Positions 1 through 6,149 of a DNA stretch of 6,243 nucleotides are shown piece after piece (position 1 is the first letter of the stretch; every line of letters begins with the position of its first letter). The position numbers and the translations under genes are program-made. The DNA lies in assembly GCA_030424825.1 (NCBI GenBank), contig JAUHWE010000302.1, positions 1 to 6,243 of the forward strand. The letters are read 5' to 3'. The DNA is from Verrucomicrobiia bacterium. GTDB lineage: Bacteria; Verrucomicrobiota; Verrucomicrobiia; Opitutales; Opitutaceae. The notes beneath the pieces are model-generated. The model did not search any database, was not told the DNA's origin, and saw only the letters and a list, made by a program, of their open reading frames with translations.

Positions 1-1094
1 TAGCGAGGGCTGTTACATTTTGGGTATTCCTTTGAGATATTTCCCATCCAGAAAAGTCTGCCATCCGAATGGGGAATGAGCTGCGATGTGGCGCTAGGAG
101 AATAGAAGGGGTTTCCATCCGTGTAAGTCCAAGGTTTCGCTTCGGACCAGGTTATGCCACCGTCACGAGATTTAGAATACCATTTGTAGCCCGGCCATTC
201 GGGGCGGGCATCGTTACTTCCCCGCATGACCATGAGAATCGACCCGTCCGCCAGTTCGGCAATAGTCGGCTCGATGAGACCGCGAGTGGTTTTCTGGGGA
301 TCCCCCGCAATTCGCTCGGATGCGGTCCAAGAGAGTCGTCCATCGGGTGTCCATTTTCCGAAAAGGAGCAGGCAGTCGGTGTAGGTGTAGCCCTCGCCCG
401 GATTGAAATATTCCCCGTTAGGCCCCACTGGGGTACTCTGTACGGGCAGCAATATTACGCCATCGGAACGCGTTAGCGGCCGCTCGCCAAGATCTCCCAT
501 CATGAGGCAATTTTTCCCCGCAGTGATGCCAGGCATGTGATGGATCTCGTCGAACTCCGCTCCTTCGTGGATAATCTGCTCGTTTACGATTTGCGTTTTG
601 CCCCCATCCTCTGAAATGGAGTAATGGAGTTTCCACTGCTTCATGCCTTCAAGGGGATCGTCGTTAGGCAGGAATCCCTCAGTCCAAACGGTTAAATACT
701 TTCCTGTAACAGGGTCGGCGTATCCGCCGCGTGGATGCCGACGGCCAGTGCCCTCCGCGTGGTCAAATCGGGTTGCCCATTCGGATGTGTTGCTCCATGA
801 ACGGCCATTGTCATCGGAATGGCGTAAATAGGCGATGTCCACTGTGTCGCTCCGGCTCATGTATTTGTGAACACTTATGATGCTAGAGCCATTCTGGGCG
901 GTGTAGTAGCTGGCTCCCATAGTGGCAACTCCAGGCTTGGGTGAAGGAATAAAAACATCTCGGGAAAGCACGTTCGCTTTCACGAATCCCTTCGGAATTG
1001 ATTTGCGAGAGCAAGCGACAAAAGGGGCTCCGACCATGGCGAGGGATGCACAACTGGCGCTTTTGATAAATTTCCTTCTTACTAGTCGAGGCAT
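1..1094 (-). CDS. BNR/Asp-box sialidase-fold exported protein, probable Tat lipoprotein (3' end cut by window edge)
   Basis: The frame from ATG at 1094 stays open to the left edge (364 codons, no stop), so the C-terminus is missing. The N-terminus reads MPRLVRRKFIKSA: RRKFIK fits the twin-arginine consensus RRxFLK. A short hydrophobic stretch follows, then FVAC with Cys28, a possible lipobox with F at -3. Asp-box motifs (SxDxGxxW) appear at residues 93-100 (SDDNGRSW) and 309-316 (SRDGGITW). A degenerate one at 161-168 (SEDGGKTQ) lacks the Trp. RGLIEPTIAELADG at 271-284, followed by MVMR, is typical of the BNR_2/GH33-like beta-propeller. Family knowledge: such proteins are exported glycan-binding or glycan-cleaving propellers. 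No N-terminal FRIP-type arginine motif is visible (the equivalent area reads DVFIPSP, 46-52), so true sialidase activity is doubtful. The start is preferred because it gives a complete Tat peptide. There is no Shine-Dalgarno sequence. A candidate promoter lies about 50 bases upstream of the start. Confidence 0.85.
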   Translation of the reverse strand, partial: MPRLVRRKFIKSASCASLAMVGAPFVACSRKSIPKGFVKANVLSRDVFIPSPKPGVATMGASYYTAQNGSSIISVHKYMSRSDTVDIAYLRHSDDNGRSWSNTSEWATRFDHAEGTGRRHPRGGYADPVTGKYLTVWTEGFLPNDDPLEGMKQWKLHYSISEDGGKTQIVNEQIIHEGAEFDEIHHMPGITAGKNCLMMGDLGERPLTRSDGVILLPVQSTPVGPNGEYFNPGEGYTYTDCLLLFGKWTPDGRLSWTASERIAGDPQKTTRGLIEPTIAELADGSILMVMRGSNDARPEWPGYKWYSKSRDGGITWSEAKPWTYTDGNPFYSPSATSQLIPHSDGRLFWMGNISKEYPKCNSPR

Positions 1095-1151
1095 AGGTTG
1101 GTTTTTCGAAGTGAGGTATTGAAGAGTCGGTTTTCTTTGCCCTGTTCGTTT

Positions 1152-1180
1152 ATTCTATTGATTTCAAGGCGGTAAGCCAA
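1152..1180 (-). promoter_or_regulatory. Candidate sigma70-type promoter for the sialidase-fold gene
   Basis: Read on the minus strand, TTGGCT (1175-1180) is followed by a 17-base spacer and then TAGAAT (1152-1157). These match the TTGACA and TATAAT consensus at 4 of 6 and 5 of 6 positions with ideal spacing. A transcript would begin near 1145, giving a leader of about 50 nucleotides before the ATG at 1094. This was found by eye, and the promoter consensus of the host group is not well known, so it is a candidate only. Confidence 0.4.
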
Positions 1181-1195
1181 CGCGTCAGGTGCGTT
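1179..1195. promoter_or_regulatory. Small dyad overlapping the -35 box, possible operator
   Basis: The inverted repeat AACGC (1179-1183), seven bases, GCGTT (1191-1195) overlaps the outer edge of the candidate -35 hexamer by two bases. Such placement would suit a repressor or activator site, but five-base half-sites occur by chance, and no regulator gene is in the window. Confidence 0.18.
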
Positions 1196-1523
1196 AAGAT
1201 TGGTAAATAGGGTGGCGGATTGCGACAACCGCGAATGCCGTTTATCGTAAAAAGATTGTGGTCCCCTATTGAAGTTTTCGCCTTTTCAGAAGGCTTCATT
1301 CCCTATTTCTTTGGAAGCTCACGCTGAAGCGAATGAGCTACCATTTAGGTCAGATCGTTTAAGAGACTGTTCTATCAATCGGGTTATATCGATTTCTGCT
1401 GCTGGGGTGCCGTTTGCGCGTTCGTCGCAAGCAATGACCCTGCATGTTTTCGATCTAGATAAGAATCCAACGGTTTATATACTATCCGTTTCTGCCCGGT
1501 TTGGCGGGGGAGTTGATTGTGTT

Positions 1524-1594
1524 GCGTTTGTCCCCTTCGGGTGAATGCCTCGAAGCTGATGATGGGCCTAGCCTGAAGGGGGAAGGCGTTTGTC
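1524..1594. repeat. Short direct and inverted repeats downstream of the sulfatase
   Basis: The nine-base word GCGTTTGTC occurs at 1524-1532 and again at 1586-1594. Between the copies, CCCCTTC (1532-1538) faces GAAGGGG (1575-1581) as an inverted repeat with a 36-base loop. These lie 38-108 bases beyond the sulfatase stop. There is no T-run suited to an intrinsic terminator on the minus strand. The match is short, and the function is unknown. Confidence 0.25.
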
Positions 1595-1631
1595 GCAGAT
1601 CACCGCTCCCTTAAAATGCTTGGGGAATAGT

Positions 1632-3125
1632 TTATTTTTCCTTGGGGGCTTCGGCCCACTCGGTGGCGGACGGAATGTTACTCAAGCTTTTCGGAAGCGT
1701 TGCTATCCATGCTTGGTGAAGTCCCTCCAGTTTCGCGAGAATCTCTGGATGTTGTTTGGCGAAATTGATCTTCTCCGATGGATCAGTTCTCAAGTTTCTT
1801 AGAAAAACGCCCTGTTCGAGTTCCACTTTCTCAACGGGTGCGGCCCCCTCCCCATGAACCGTATGCAGTTTCCAGTCGCCTTGCCTAACCGACCACTCGT
1901 CCGCCGTTTTCCAGTACAGCACATCATGTTGAAGCTGAGAGTCTTTGCCGGTTAGGAGCGGCATGAGATCGATACCGTCGGTGAAATCGGGAATGGGTTC
2001 CCCGGCAGCTGTGAGCATCGTCGGAAGGAGGTCGAAAGCGCTCACCACATTGTCGGAGACTCGGTTTTTGGGGAGGGTGCCCGGTTGGCTGATTATTAAC
2101 GGTACCCGTGTGCCGCCTTCGTAGAGCGTAAACTTGCTTCCGCGTAGGGGAGTATTCTCTGCGTAAATGGGACGAGACCCGCCGTTGTCTCCCATGTATA
2201 TTATGAGGGTGTTCTCCCGGATCCCAAGCCCATCAACGTGGTCCAGGAGACGGCCTACTTCCTGGTCGAGGTAGTGGAGCTGTCCGAGGTAGTGGGCCCG
2301 ACCGTCTGGATTGTTGGGCCTTCTGGAGCGGTAGTACCAATCGAGGTAAGGTTCGGTGGCGGGATCCCAGTCGCCATAGTCCTCCAGCCCGTGTCTATCC
2401 AGATACTCCTGAGGTAGTTGATGAGTGAAGTTGTGCACGGCATTGAAAGACAAATACAAGAAAAAGGGGTTTTCCTGGTTTCTGCTTATGAAGTCTCGGG
2501 CCTTAGCTCCGAAGATCTCGGTGCTCATTCCCTCCATGTCGACTTCTTTTTCGCCATCGCGGAAGGGCCCCATGCCCCATGAGTTACTGGGTTCCGGGTT
2601 TTTTGATCGAGCGGCATCGAAGGCGTCAATCGCTTCCTGGTTGTGTATCAAGTAATGAATACGAGCATTCTCGGAACCAAAGAATTCGTCGAAGCCGTGT
2701 TCCAATGGAAAGTTCCGCGTTCCAGGACCATTGGGAGAGCCGTAGTGAACCTTGCCCACATAGCCATTCGAGTAGCCCGCTTTTTTCAATAGCTCAGCCA
2801 TAGTTGGGTTTTCCCAATCCGATATGCCGGGTCCGCCGTACCACTGCATCCCAAAACGCTGCTGATAGGCTCCGGTTATGATGCCGCAACGAGAGGTATT
2901 GCATATGGGTGAAGAGGCATAGGCATGCCGAAAGCGAGTGCCCTCGGAAGCCAAGCGATCGAGATTAGGCGTCGATACATCGTCCCTGATCCCCATCGCT
3001 GAAAGGTCCGCATAGCCTTGGTCATCCGAAATGATAAGAATAATGTTAGGCTTTGGCTGGGAGAATACGGGTAGGGAGAAAAGCAGTAGGGAAATGGAGA
3101 ATGGCAAGGTGGCTGGTAGCTTCAT
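1632..3125 (-). CDS. Exported type I sulfatase (arylsulfatase A-like, alkaline-phosphatase superfamily) with a CNTSR active-site motif
   Basis: This 497-residue protein is predicted to hydrolyse sulfate esters, probably on glycans, outside the cytoplasm. Residues 1-22 form a Sec signal peptide with likely cleavage after VFS. The mature protein opens with PNIILIISDDQG, where Asp34/Asp35 are metal ligands. The formylglycine site is Cys75 in SPICNTSRCG (73-81), so the usual C-x-P/A-x-R is C-x-T-x-R here, with Arg79 kept. The second sulfatase signature is GYSNGYVGK (117-125) with Lys125 and His127. NAVHNFTH at 228-235 supplies active-site histidines. GDNGG (312-316, Asp313/Asn314) and RGSKFTLYEGGTRVP (328-342, Lys331) complete the site. 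The C-terminal part (DLLPTM, GIDLMPLLTG, VRQGDWKLH) follows the family pattern, and the length is normal. The sulfated substrate cannot be read from sequence. It is separated from EamA by 183 bases and may have its own promoter. No clear terminator follows. Confidence 0.95.
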   Translation of the reverse strand: MKLPATLPFSISLLLFSLPVFSQPKPNIILIISDDQGYADLSAMGIRDDVSTPNLDRLASEGTRFRHAYASSPICNTSRCGIITGAYQQRFGMQWYGGPGISDWENPTMAELLKKAGYSNGYVGKVHYGSPNGPGTRNFPLEHGFDEFFGSENARIHYLIHNQEAIDAFDAARSKNPEPSNSWGMGPFRDGEKEVDMEGMSTEIFGAKARDFISRNQENPFFLYLSFNAVHNFTHQLPQEYLDRHGLEDYGDWDPATEPYLDWYYRSRRPNNPDGRAHYLGQLHYLDQEVGRLLDHVDGLGIRENTLIIYMGDNGGSRPIYAENTPLRGSKFTLYEGGTRVPLIISQPGTLPKNRVSDNVVSAFDLLPTMLTAAGEPIPDFTDGIDLMPLLTGKDSQLQHDVLYWKTADEWSVRQGDWKLHTVHGEGAAPVEKVELEQGVFLRNLRTDPSEKINFAKQHPEILAKLEGLHQAWIATLPKSLSNIPSATEWAEAPKEK

Positions 3126-3201
3126 AATTTGTATTGCCCACTAGATGGATCTAATTGGGGAGGGTATCTGCAATCGCGAACGGTGAGTACCTTTAGCTTT
3201 A

Positions 3202-3230
3202 GTAATACAATGGATGTCTCAGTTTTTCAG
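3202..3230 (-). promoter_or_regulatory. Weak candidate promoter for the sulfatase gene
   Basis: In the 183-base gap before the sulfatase, the minus strand reads CTGAAA (3225-3230), a 17-base spacer, then TATTAC (3202-3207). Each hexamer matches the sigma70 consensus at 4 of 6 positions. The leader would be about 70 nucleotides. The match is weak and could be chance. The rest of the gap shows no strong hairpin with a T-run to end EamA transcription, so readthrough from EamA is also possible. Confidence 0.15.
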
Positions 3231-3308
3231 ATGGGGCAAAATGTTTTTCCTCGAACTTAGCCTCCTGGTCCAGCTTCAGAGGTAAAGGGCCACTTTATTA
3301 TGCCCCGA

Positions 3309-4220
3309 CTAGGGGGCTGTGCCGGTTGGAGTTTGTTCCACTCCTCGAAAATTGACGACTGCTATACCTGCGGCGACGAGCATTCCTCCAATGATCAAGG
3401 CATTGGTTATGGGTTCCCCAAGCAGGAAGTGACTGATTACGACCCCCGCGATGGGAGACACAAAGCCGAACACGCTTAGTCGGCTGGCATTGTATCGATG
3501 GAGCAGCAGGGTCCAAAAGATAAAGCACAATCCGGCCACAACCACACCTTGGTACACAATGGAGAGCACTATGCCAGTATCCAAGTAAATGGAATCGAGG
3601 TCCTCAAATAGGTAACTGAGGATGAAAAATACCGGAACGCTGAGGGTTGCTTGCCAAAACAGAAGTCGTGCCGGGTGAATGGACTGGGTAAGCGTTTTGG
3701 TGAAAACCTGGCGAGCTCCCAGAAGAAATCCGCTAAGGATGACAATCGCGTCCCCGATAAGGAAGTCCGTCGCTGATGTCATGAACCCTTCTGCGAAAAT
3801 TACTACGATACCCGCGAATGAGAGTGCCAAACCTGCTAGCTTGTAAGTGTTGAGCCTATCTCCCGGAAGGAAAAAATGGGCCAAAAGTGTAACGAACAAG
3901 GGAGCGGTTAAGACGAAGACTCCCGCGTGGGCGGCAAGAGTGAAATCAGTACCAGCGTGGAGGGTATAGATTTGAAGGACAAATAGTAGAAGAAGAAAGA
4001 AGAGAAGCTGACGCTCCTTGCGGTTGGGCTTGAGGGGAATGCGTGACCACAGTACCCAAACCAGAACCGTCAAGGCTCCCATGATGAATCGGACCCCAGC
4101 GAGCGCGAGTGGAGGAACTCCCTCCAAGGCGATCTTGATAGCGGGAGTATTCCCACCCCAAAGAATGCTAAGGGTTATCGCGGCAATCGCCGCTTTGACG
4201 GTAATGGAATGATTCAGCAT
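3309..4220 (-). CDS. EamA/DMT-family inner-membrane transporter (RhaT/YdcZ-like drug/metabolite transporter superfamily)
   Basis: This 303-residue protein is almost wholly hydrophobic, with about ten predicted membrane segments: roughly 10-28, 36-58, 70-88, 95-117, 126-144, 153-170, 185-204, 214-237, 247-266 and 273-291. It shows the internal duplication of two EamA domains (about 10-143 and 153-290). Family hallmarks are WGGNTPAIKIAL (21-32) after the first helix, a loop PGDRLN (119-124) in repeat 1, and the matching LGEPITN (267-273) near the end of repeat 2. DMT proteins export or import small metabolites such as amino acids, purines or sugars-related compounds. The substrate cannot be inferred here, and a link to the neighbouring glycan enzymes is only positional. 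The start at 4220 gives a short cytoplasmic N-terminus of normal length; no SD sequence is seen before it. The C-terminal tail after residue 291 is short and polar. Confidence 0.93.
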   Translation of the reverse strand: MLNHSITVKAAIAAITLSILWGGNTPAIKIALEGVPPLALAGVRFIMGALTVLVWVLWSRIPLKPNRKERQLLFFLLLLFVLQIYTLHAGTDFTLAAHAGVFVLTAPLFVTLLAHFFLPGDRLNTYKLAGLALSFAGIVVIFAEGFMTSATDFLIGDAIVILSGFLLGARQVFTKTLTQSIHPARLLFWQATLSVPVFFILSYLFEDLDSIYLDTGIVLSIVYQGVVVAGLCFIFWTLLLHRYNASRLSVFGFVSPIAGVVISHFLLGEPITNALIIGGMLVAAGIAVVNFRGVEQTPTGTAP

Positions 4221-4300
4221 GAGCTGGATGAATAGCTTCTGAGATGATTGGGTAGTCAGCCGGAAAAGCGAGCCTCAATCTATCGTGTACTGTATTCAAA

Positions 4301-4326
4301 TGATTACGACTGTTTAGTCGAAATCA
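4301..4326. promoter_or_regulatory. Imperfect 11-bp-arm inverted repeat upstream of EamA
   Basis: TGATT-A-CGACT (4301-4311), loop GTTT, then AGTCG-A-AATCA (4316-4326) pairs over ten of eleven positions with one central A/A mismatch. It lies about 80 bases upstream of the EamA start. It could act as an operator-type dyad for EamA or as an RNA hairpin in the spacer after the ThuA-DUF1080 gene. On the minus strand it is followed by only a three-base T-run, so it is a poor intrinsic terminator. Confidence 0.4.
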
Positions 4327-4356
4327 GACACTATTGACACACGGCGGTTTGGTTAA

Positions 4357-4380
4357 GGGGACGGGACAAATTGTGTCCCC
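4357..4380. repeat. REP-like GGGGAC...GTCCCC palindrome
   Basis: GGGGAC (4357-4362) faces GTCCCC (4375-4380). A nested alternative is GGGACA (4363-4368), loop AATTG, TGTCCC (4374-4379), preceded by a GGAC tetranucleotide. A short conserved tetranucleotide followed by a palindrome is the layout of REP elements mobilised by RAYT (TnpA-REP) transposases. No second full copy and no transposase are in the window, so assignment to a REP family is an inference. Confidence 0.35.
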
Positions 4381-4462
4381 GCTTTTCCCATTGAATCTGA
4401 TCAAGCCAGCGAGCAACGGGACGCTATTAGGATGGCGGTGTCGTCAATGGTTTGACTAGCAC

Positions 4463-4496
4463 TGAAACGTCCCGTAGCGGGACTGTTTCAATTTTT
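4463..4496 (+). terminator. Intrinsic terminator reading on the plus strand, overlapping the stop codon of the minus-strand ThuA-DUF1080 gene
   Basis: TGAAACGTCCCG (4463-4474), loop TAG, CGGGACTGTTTCA (4478-4490) forms a 12-bp stem with one bulged T. On the plus strand it is followed by ATTTTTC (4491-4497), a good U-tract. On the minus strand the hairpin begins at the gene's TGA stop and is preceded by an A-run, but no T-run follows. It is therefore a canonical terminator only for plus-strand (antisense) transcripts. For the minus-strand gene it may at most stabilise the mRNA 3' end. Confidence 0.55.
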
Positions 4497-6149
4497 CTTG
4501 GGCCAGGCCTTGAGCTCGACTCCGTCCCAGGTGGGAGAATTGGGCAGGGGTGGAAATTCGCGAATATCGATGTCTTTGAATTGCACTACGAATTTGCCGC
4601 CGCTGTGGGCTTGGAAGCCGATCAAACCTTCCAGCGGAATGGACGGATCTTCCTCAACGTAATTGAGAGCGGATACGCCATTGATCCAACTGCGAATGTG
4701 TGGGCCGTCGCAAATGACCCTGTATTCGTTCCAGTCATCGAAATCGTGCACCTTTTCCGCTATGCCTTGCGGGTCCATAGGCTCAGCGATGACGGTCCGC
4801 CGTCGCGATTCGTCGTAGATCTTGCCCCACCAGCCTGGACCGGCGTCTACCTGATAGCCAATCATCTCATTGTGGTTGGGAAGTCGCTGGCTGCGCACTT
4901 GGATGCCAGAATTCTTAAAGCCCTCGCCTTCTCCGGCAATCAGGCGAACCTTGAAGCGCAGCTCGAAATTCTGGTAGGTTTTGGGAAGGGTAATGAACGT
5001 ATTGAACGGGACTTTTTCGTCGAAAGATCCGCCCTCGAGGTAGCCATCTCGGACGCGCCACCACTTCTCCTCGCCCTCGCGAACCACCCAGCCATCTAGC
5101 GTTTTGCCATTGAAAAGGGAAACCGGTTCAAGCCCCTCGAGAGCACCGTTGTTGTACCGTCCCCACGGAATAGGGCTACCGCTCTGAGCCAGATCGAGGG
5201 CGGTTTGCAAGGCTTCCGGAGTCCAGCCTGGGTTCTCCACGTCCATATTCTGAAGCATCTGGGCCGCATCGGGTCGAGGCGTATTGACGCCCCCTTGGGG
5301 CACGTCAGCCCCCGCTGCCCAGACGATGGCGTTGATGACCAGCTTTCTTACCTCATCCCTCGCCCAGCTCCAGTGGTAGTGCCCACCGGTGAACCCAAAT
5401 GCCCTTCCGCCTTCCGGGCGTTCGTAGGCCCAGGCGCAGTATTGTTTTTCTCCTTCAGCCAGCGACTTGCGTGCGTAGTCGTTCCCGCGATACGGAGTGA
5501 GTCCGGATTGAATCGTGCTGGAAGGGGGATGCAGCTTTAGTAGAGGTTTCACTGATCCCGTATCCCTCAGATGGTAGTAGCACTCGTCAAATAGATGAAA
5601 CGGTTCCACACCTTCGACTACAGGATGGACGGCGGGTTCATCGAATTCGGCGGTGTAGTGGTTGCTGATCGAAAAGTAGGCCTCGAAGTCGGCTCCTACT
5701 AGATTACGCCAGGCGATCCGGTTGGGATCATTGTGCTGTTCCTTGGCGTCCGCATTCGCTGCCCCAATTCCGGTAGCCCAATGCAATACGACCAGACCCT
5801 TTCCCTGATCCATAAACCGGGCCAGATCCTCCAGATGCTCACTAGCCGGATGCTTGCGCCATCCGTCTGCGTAGATTACCAGGGCGTCCGCTTTTGAAAG
5901 GCTTTCTGCACTGGGCCATTCCTGTATCATCTCCGTTGAGATATTTCCGATCCCTTTGGGCAAAGATTGCGACAGGAGAATGGATCCGGCGATATGCTTG
6001 TGGGATCCCCATCCGTGAGAATCCGATCCGGCCAGGAAGAGAATGTGCTTCGAATCTTCAAGCGCCTCGGGTTTTTGCGAACAGCCATTCCAGAAAAAGA
6101 CTGCAATCAGTACTGGTAGTAGGGTGAGAAAGGAATGCGGATTCTTCAT
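4488..6149 (-). CDS. ThuA-like domain fused to DUF1080 (3-keto-disaccharide hydrolase-like) domain, probable lipoprotein
   Basis: This 553-residue protein has an N-terminal signal (1-22) ending in FFWNGC, so Cys23 is a probable lipidation site, although W and N at -3 and -2 are not the usual lipobox residues. Residues about 34-285 form a ThuA-like domain (class I glutamine-amidotransferase fold). Its marks are FLAGSDSHGWGSHKH (38-52), ADALVIYADGW (87-97), GLVVLHWATG (118-127), HPVVEGV (175-181) and GRAFGFTGGHYHW (248-260). Residues about 341-531 are DUF1080 (PF06439, 3-keto-disaccharide hydrolase; concanavalin-like beta-sandwich). It opens with EPVSLFNGKTLDGW (341-354), continues with NSGIQVRS (413-420), GYQVDAG (431-437), WNEYRVICDG (473-482) and SWINGV (487-492), and closes with VQFKDIDIREF (522-532). 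The two-domain order is common in Verrucomicrobiota and Planctomycetota. The likely role is cleaving oxidised (3-keto) glycosides at the cell envelope. The stop codon TGA (4488-4490) lies inside a hairpin. There is no SD before the start. Confidence 0.93.
   Translation of the reverse strand: MKNPHSFLTLLPVLIAVFFWNGCSQKPEALEDSKHILFLAGSDSHGWGSHKHIAGSILLSQSLPKGIGNISTEMIQEWPSAESLSKADALVIYADGWRKHPASEHLEDLARFMDQGKGLVVLHWATGIGAANADAKEQHNDPNRIAWRNLVGADFEAYFSISNHYTAEFDEPAVHPVVEGVEPFHLFDECYYHLRDTGSVKPLLKLHPPSSTIQSGLTPYRGNDYARKSLAEGEKQYCAWAYERPEGGRAFGFTGGHYHWSWARDEVRKLVINAIVWAAGADVPQGGVNTPRPDAAQMLQNMDVENPGWTPEALQTALDLAQSGSPIPWGRYNNGALEGLEPVSLFNGKTLDGWVVREGEEKWWRVRDGYLEGGSFDEKVPFNTFITLPKTYQNFELRFKVRLIAGEGEGFKNSGIQVRSQRLPNHNEMIGYQVDAGPGWWGKIYDESRRRTVIAEPMDPQGIAEKVHDFDDWNEYRVICDGPHIRSWINGVSALNYVEEDPSIPLEGLIGFQAHSGGKFVVQFKDIDIREFPPLPNSPTWDGVELKAWPKKN

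Larger units (their letters stand above)
1095..1631. other. 537-base intergenic region with no convincing gene
   Basis: This gap lies between the sulfatase stop and the sialidase-fold start. The part next to the sialidase-fold gene (about 1140-1200) holds the promoter and dyad listed separately. A loose hairpin with bulges lies at 1216-1240 (CGGATTGCG, loop ACAAC, CGCGAATGCCG), and a 5-bp stem GCCTT/AAGGC lies at 1280-1294. Between about 1250 and 1545 there is a plus-strand open frame (a TTG-started 91-residue peptide) and, over roughly the same bases, a minus-strand open frame of about 70 codons without a good start. Neither shows a known motif, an RBS or a clear coding character. The region could be a long leader or trailer, or decayed coding DNA. 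No tRNA, rRNA or CRISPR structure is seen. Confidence 0.6.

Noticed and set aside
69..476. Plus-strand open frame of 135 codons
   Set aside because: It lies opposite the sialidase-fold gene, whose minus-strand translation has clear Asp-box and BNR motifs. The plus frame has no recognisable motif.
1269..1544. Plus-strand TTG-started 91-codon frame in the intergenic region
   Set aside because: It has no RBS, no motif and no hydrophobic or domain signature. A minus-strand frame is also open over much of the same bases. It is mentioned as part of the gap but not called as a gene.
1532..1581. Inverted repeat CCCCTTC/GAAGGGG as a sulfatase terminator
   Set aside because: The loop is 36 bases and no T-run follows on the minus strand.
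2425..2803. Overlapping plus-strand frames opposite the sulfatase
   Set aside because: They are shadows of the sulfatase coding sequence, which has its full set of active-site motifs on the minus strand.
3248..3285. Possible terminator for EamA (CCTC...GAGG pairing on the minus strand)
   Set aside because: The stem is short and bulged, and no T-run follows at a suitable distance.
4452..5099. Plus-strand open frame of 215 codons
   Set aside because: It is antisense to the DUF1080 domain, which is strongly supported. It also runs through the plus-strand terminator, and the peptide has no family features.
5205..6127. Plus-strand frames opposite the ThuA domain
   Set aside because: They are antisense shadows of a well-supported gene with no features of their own.
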